Assembly (NCBI GenBank): GCA_031264545.1
Contig: JAISDV010000072.1
Span: 1-13,261, forward strand
DNA: 13,261 bases
Origin: Oscillospiraceae bacterium
Lineage (GTDB): Bacteria; Bacillota; Clostridia; Oscillospirales; Oscillospiraceae
Reading direction: 5' to 3'
The number at the start of each line of letters is the position of its first letter. The first letter of the stretch is position 1. Below, piece after piece: positions 13,045-13,261 of this stretch. The position numbers were made by a program, and so were the translations under genes. The notes below the pieces were generated by a model. That model saw nothing but the letters and a program-made list of their open reading frames with translations. It searched no databases and was not told where the DNA came from.

Positions 13045-13261
13045 GCGCACGGGAGCTGGATAAACGGGAATTTTTCTTCGGCCATAAGGCCTGCGCGGGC
13101 TGCGGCGGCAGCCTGGCGGTCCGTATCGCGCTGAAGGTCCTGGGCGAACGGGCAGTGTCCGTCCTTCCCGCGGGCTGTATGAGCGCCGTCGGGTTCAACT
13201 TTCCCCAGCTTGCTTTTACCAACAACGCCTTCATCACGCCCTTTGCCGCGGCCGCTTCGGT
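13041..13261 (+). CDS. porB: 2-oxoacid:ferredoxin oxidoreductase beta subunit, N-terminal part (cut by window edge)
   Basis: Only the first 73 codons are visible. They read FFFGHKACAGCGGSLAVRIALKVLG and then LPAGCMSAVGFNFPQ. Cysteines 18, 21 and 46 correspond to the first three ligands of the proximal [4Fe-4S] cluster of beta subunits (CxxC...C). The thiamin diphosphate GDG motif would lie beyond the window. The ATG at 13041 overlaps the porA stop (ATGA) and follows a GGGGGTGA site; an ATG two codons earlier is too close to that site. It completes the PorGDAB set. Confidence 0.92.
   Translation, partial: MSARELDKREFFFGHKACAGCGGSLAVRIALKVLGERAVSVLPAGCMSAVGFNFPQLAFTNNAFITPFAAAAS

Noticed and set aside
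1..13261. CRISPR arrays, tRNA or rRNA genes, riboswitches
   Set aside because: No regularly spaced repeats, no cloverleaf or rRNA-like sequence was noticed, and leaders before mccB and the importer are too short for a T-box or SAM riboswitch.

Overview
The window looks like the chromosome of an anaerobic Clostridia-type Firmicute. The reasons are a BlaI/M56 pair, an ECF sigma operon with a Firmicute-style membrane partner, strong AGGAGG-type ribosome binding sites, an MccA/MccB pair close to that of Bacillus, and a four-subunit ferredoxin-dependent 2-oxoacid oxidoreductase. Base composition is uneven: the 3-5 kb stretch is visibly AT-rich, while everything right of about 5.0 kb is GC-rich. 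I cannot name the species.

Left edge (1-700): debris of two mobile elements. The C-terminal part of a phage MuF-type head morphogenesis protein (minus strand) abuts, at about position 350, the middle of a MobA/MobL relaxase (plus strand) that carries a TAG stop. Next (702-2885) is a minus-strand blaI-blaR1-like operon: a BlaI/MecI repressor, then an M56 membrane metallopeptidase with an unusual extracellular part, behind a promoter covered by two BlaI-like dyads. From 3178 to 4520 a plus-strand ECF sigma factor overlaps a gene for a signal-peptide, single-span membrane protein. A hairpin and the N-terminal remnant of an IS1182-like transposase (about 4600-4840) separate this from the metabolic part.

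Right part (4959-13261): a run of ten plus-strand genes with mostly overlapping or tight junctions. A good sigma-A type promoter drives mccB and mccA (reverse transsulfuration: homocysteine plus an activated serine to cystathionine, then to cysteine, 2-oxobutyrate and ammonia). A LysR regulator follows, then a NitT/TauT/SsuABC-type importer (lipoprotein, ATPase, permease), then porG-porD-porA-porB of a 2-oxoacid:ferredoxin oxidoreductase, the last cut by the window edge. Two proteins are odd: the ATPase has Asn in place of the Walker A lysine, and PorG is about 45 residues short in its middle.

Working idea (inference): this is one LysR-controlled locus for using an organic sulfur compound. 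The importer brings in the compound, MccA/MccB move its sulfur to cysteine, and the oxidoreductase takes the resulting 2-oxoacid (2-oxobutyrate is the obvious candidate) to an acyl-CoA and reduced ferredoxin.
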